Origin: Alphaproteobacteria bacterium
GTDB taxonomy: Bacteria > Pseudomonadota > Alphaproteobacteria > UBA2136 > UBA6156
Length of the DNA stretch: 6,607 nucleotides
Assembly (NCBI GenBank): GCA_027489415.1
Contig: JAIXZU010000061.1
Location: 1 to 6,607, forward strand
Reading direction: 5' to 3'
Shown: positions 5,989 to 6,607 of the stretch, piece by piece
How the letters are laid out: each line of letters opens with the position of its first letter
How positions within the stretch are numbered: the stretch's first letter is position 1
Notes under the pieces: generated by a model
What the model saw: the letters and a program-made list of their open reading frames with translations, nothing else
The model's database searches: none
What the model was told of the DNA's origin: nothing
Translations under genes and position numbers: made by a program

Positions 5989-6607
5989 CGCCTGCGACAT
6001 GACAATTGAGAGCATGTCGAGCATCATTACCGCCCCGCCGAGCACCCAGAGGATACCGCTGGCAACACTGATAAATTTGCGGTGCGTGTCGTTCAGCATC
6101 CGTTCCAGAATGGTGTAGGAGTGCTGCATGCCCTCGATAAGGACGTCGTTCACATTACCTGTGCTGGGGGCGTAGTTTTCCGCGACTTGTACGGGGGTGA
6201 CGATGAGTTCGGGGAAGCCTGCGCGCGTCATGGCTTCGGCTAGTGTTCCGCCTGTGGTGATGACGTGGTTGAAGTGATCGATACGGCGTTTGAGGACCAA
6301 GTTTGTGGCGAGGCCTTCCATGATGGGAATGAGTTGCTTGGGTTTAACGCCGCTGGCGATAAGGTATGGGAAATACAGCAACATTTGGGTGTATGTTTGG
6401 AACGTTAGGAACCGGCCATAGACGGGAATTTTGAGTTGCAGGCCGTGCAGGGTAATGCGGCCTGCCGGACTGGAGTTAAGTGACCAGATGAACACGGTGA
6501 CGATGAGTAATACGCCAAAAAACAGGTACCAGTAGCCTGCCAGAAAGCCGGTGGTGTTCATGATACCCTGAGCGATCATCCCTGTGGGTTTGCCTTGGGC
6601 TTCATGC
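5986..6607 (-). CDS. PilC/GspF-family inner-membrane platform protein, C-terminal part
   Basis: The frame is open to the right edge with no stop, so this is the C-terminal 206 residues of a longer protein; the ATG at 6577-6579 is internal. The visible part fits the second F domain of PilC/GspF proteins: a membrane segment (YWYLFFGVLLIVTVFIWSL), a SPAG...IPVYG linker, a helical bundle with LLYFPYLIASGVKP (family pattern L-x-S-G-V), GGTLAEAMTRAGFPEL and VAENYAP (family: G-x-S-L-x-x-A and V-G-E-x-x-G), and a closing membrane segment (about the last 25 residues). Members form the polytopic core of the type IV pilus or type II secretion platform and couple the cytoplasmic ATPase to pilin extraction. 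Family lengths near 350-400 residues imply that about half is missing. It is the first visible gene of the operon. Confidence 0.9.
   Translation of the reverse strand, partial: HEAQGKPTGMIAQGIMNTTGFLAGYWYLFFGVLLIVTVFIWSLNSSPAGRITLHGLQLKIPVYGRFLTFQTYTQMLLYFPYLIASGVKPKQLIPIMEGLATNLVLKRRIDHFNHVITTGGTLAEAMTRAGFPELIVTPVQVAENYAPSTGNVNDVLIEGMQHSYTILERMLNDTHRKFISVASGILWVLGGAVMMLDMLSIVMSQA

Overview
The window looks like a chromosomal segment from a Gram-negative bacterium, most likely an alphaproteobacterium. The best evidence is a response regulator whose C-terminal half follows CtrA closely (the alphaproteobacterial cell-cycle regulator), plus a small exported protein with the 'surface antigen' cysteine motif known from rickettsial 17 kDa antigens and other proteobacteria. 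Genus cannot be read from the sequence. The DNA is GC-rich, with mostly G/C-ending codons. No insertion sequence, phage gene, tRNA, rRNA or CRISPR array is visible.

Layout, left to right: (1) the edge (1-79) holds a possible 5' end of a minus-strand gene. (2) A perfect 12-bp hairpin (110-138) is a terminator just after (3) a minus-strand CtrA-like response regulator (143-805) with a degenerate receiver domain. (4) A 138-base divergent intergenic region carries a plausible minus-strand promoter (845-873). (5) A plus-strand gene (944-1348) encodes a small exported protein with a His/Trp/Gly-rich tail. (6) A strong terminator (1350-1375) separates it from (7) a convergent minus-strand operon that fills the rest of the window and runs off the right edge.

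That operon, in transcription order from right to left, encodes: the C-terminal part of a PilC/GspF inner-membrane platform protein; a 491-residue bitopic protein arranged like GspL or a PilM-PilN fusion; a 166-residue GspM/PilO-like protein; a 300-residue secreted protein with a PilP/GspC-like C-terminal region; and two pseudopilin-like proteins with GspG-type D-x-W-G motifs. The genes are tightly packed (one 4-base overlap, otherwise gaps of 4-15 bases), and several stop codons are built into the next Shine-Dalgarno sequence. Together they look like the inner-membrane assembly platform and filament components of a type IV pilus or type II secretion-like machine. The ATPase, secretin and prepilin peptidase are not in view and may lie beyond 6607.

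The machine is the unusual part. Both pilin-like proteins are large (about 250 and 312 residues), neither has the conserved Glu at +5 of a prepilin, and one carries two D-P-W-G motifs. It may be a divergent, poorly described lineage of the type IV filament superfamily. That is inferred from motifs and gene order, without any database comparison.
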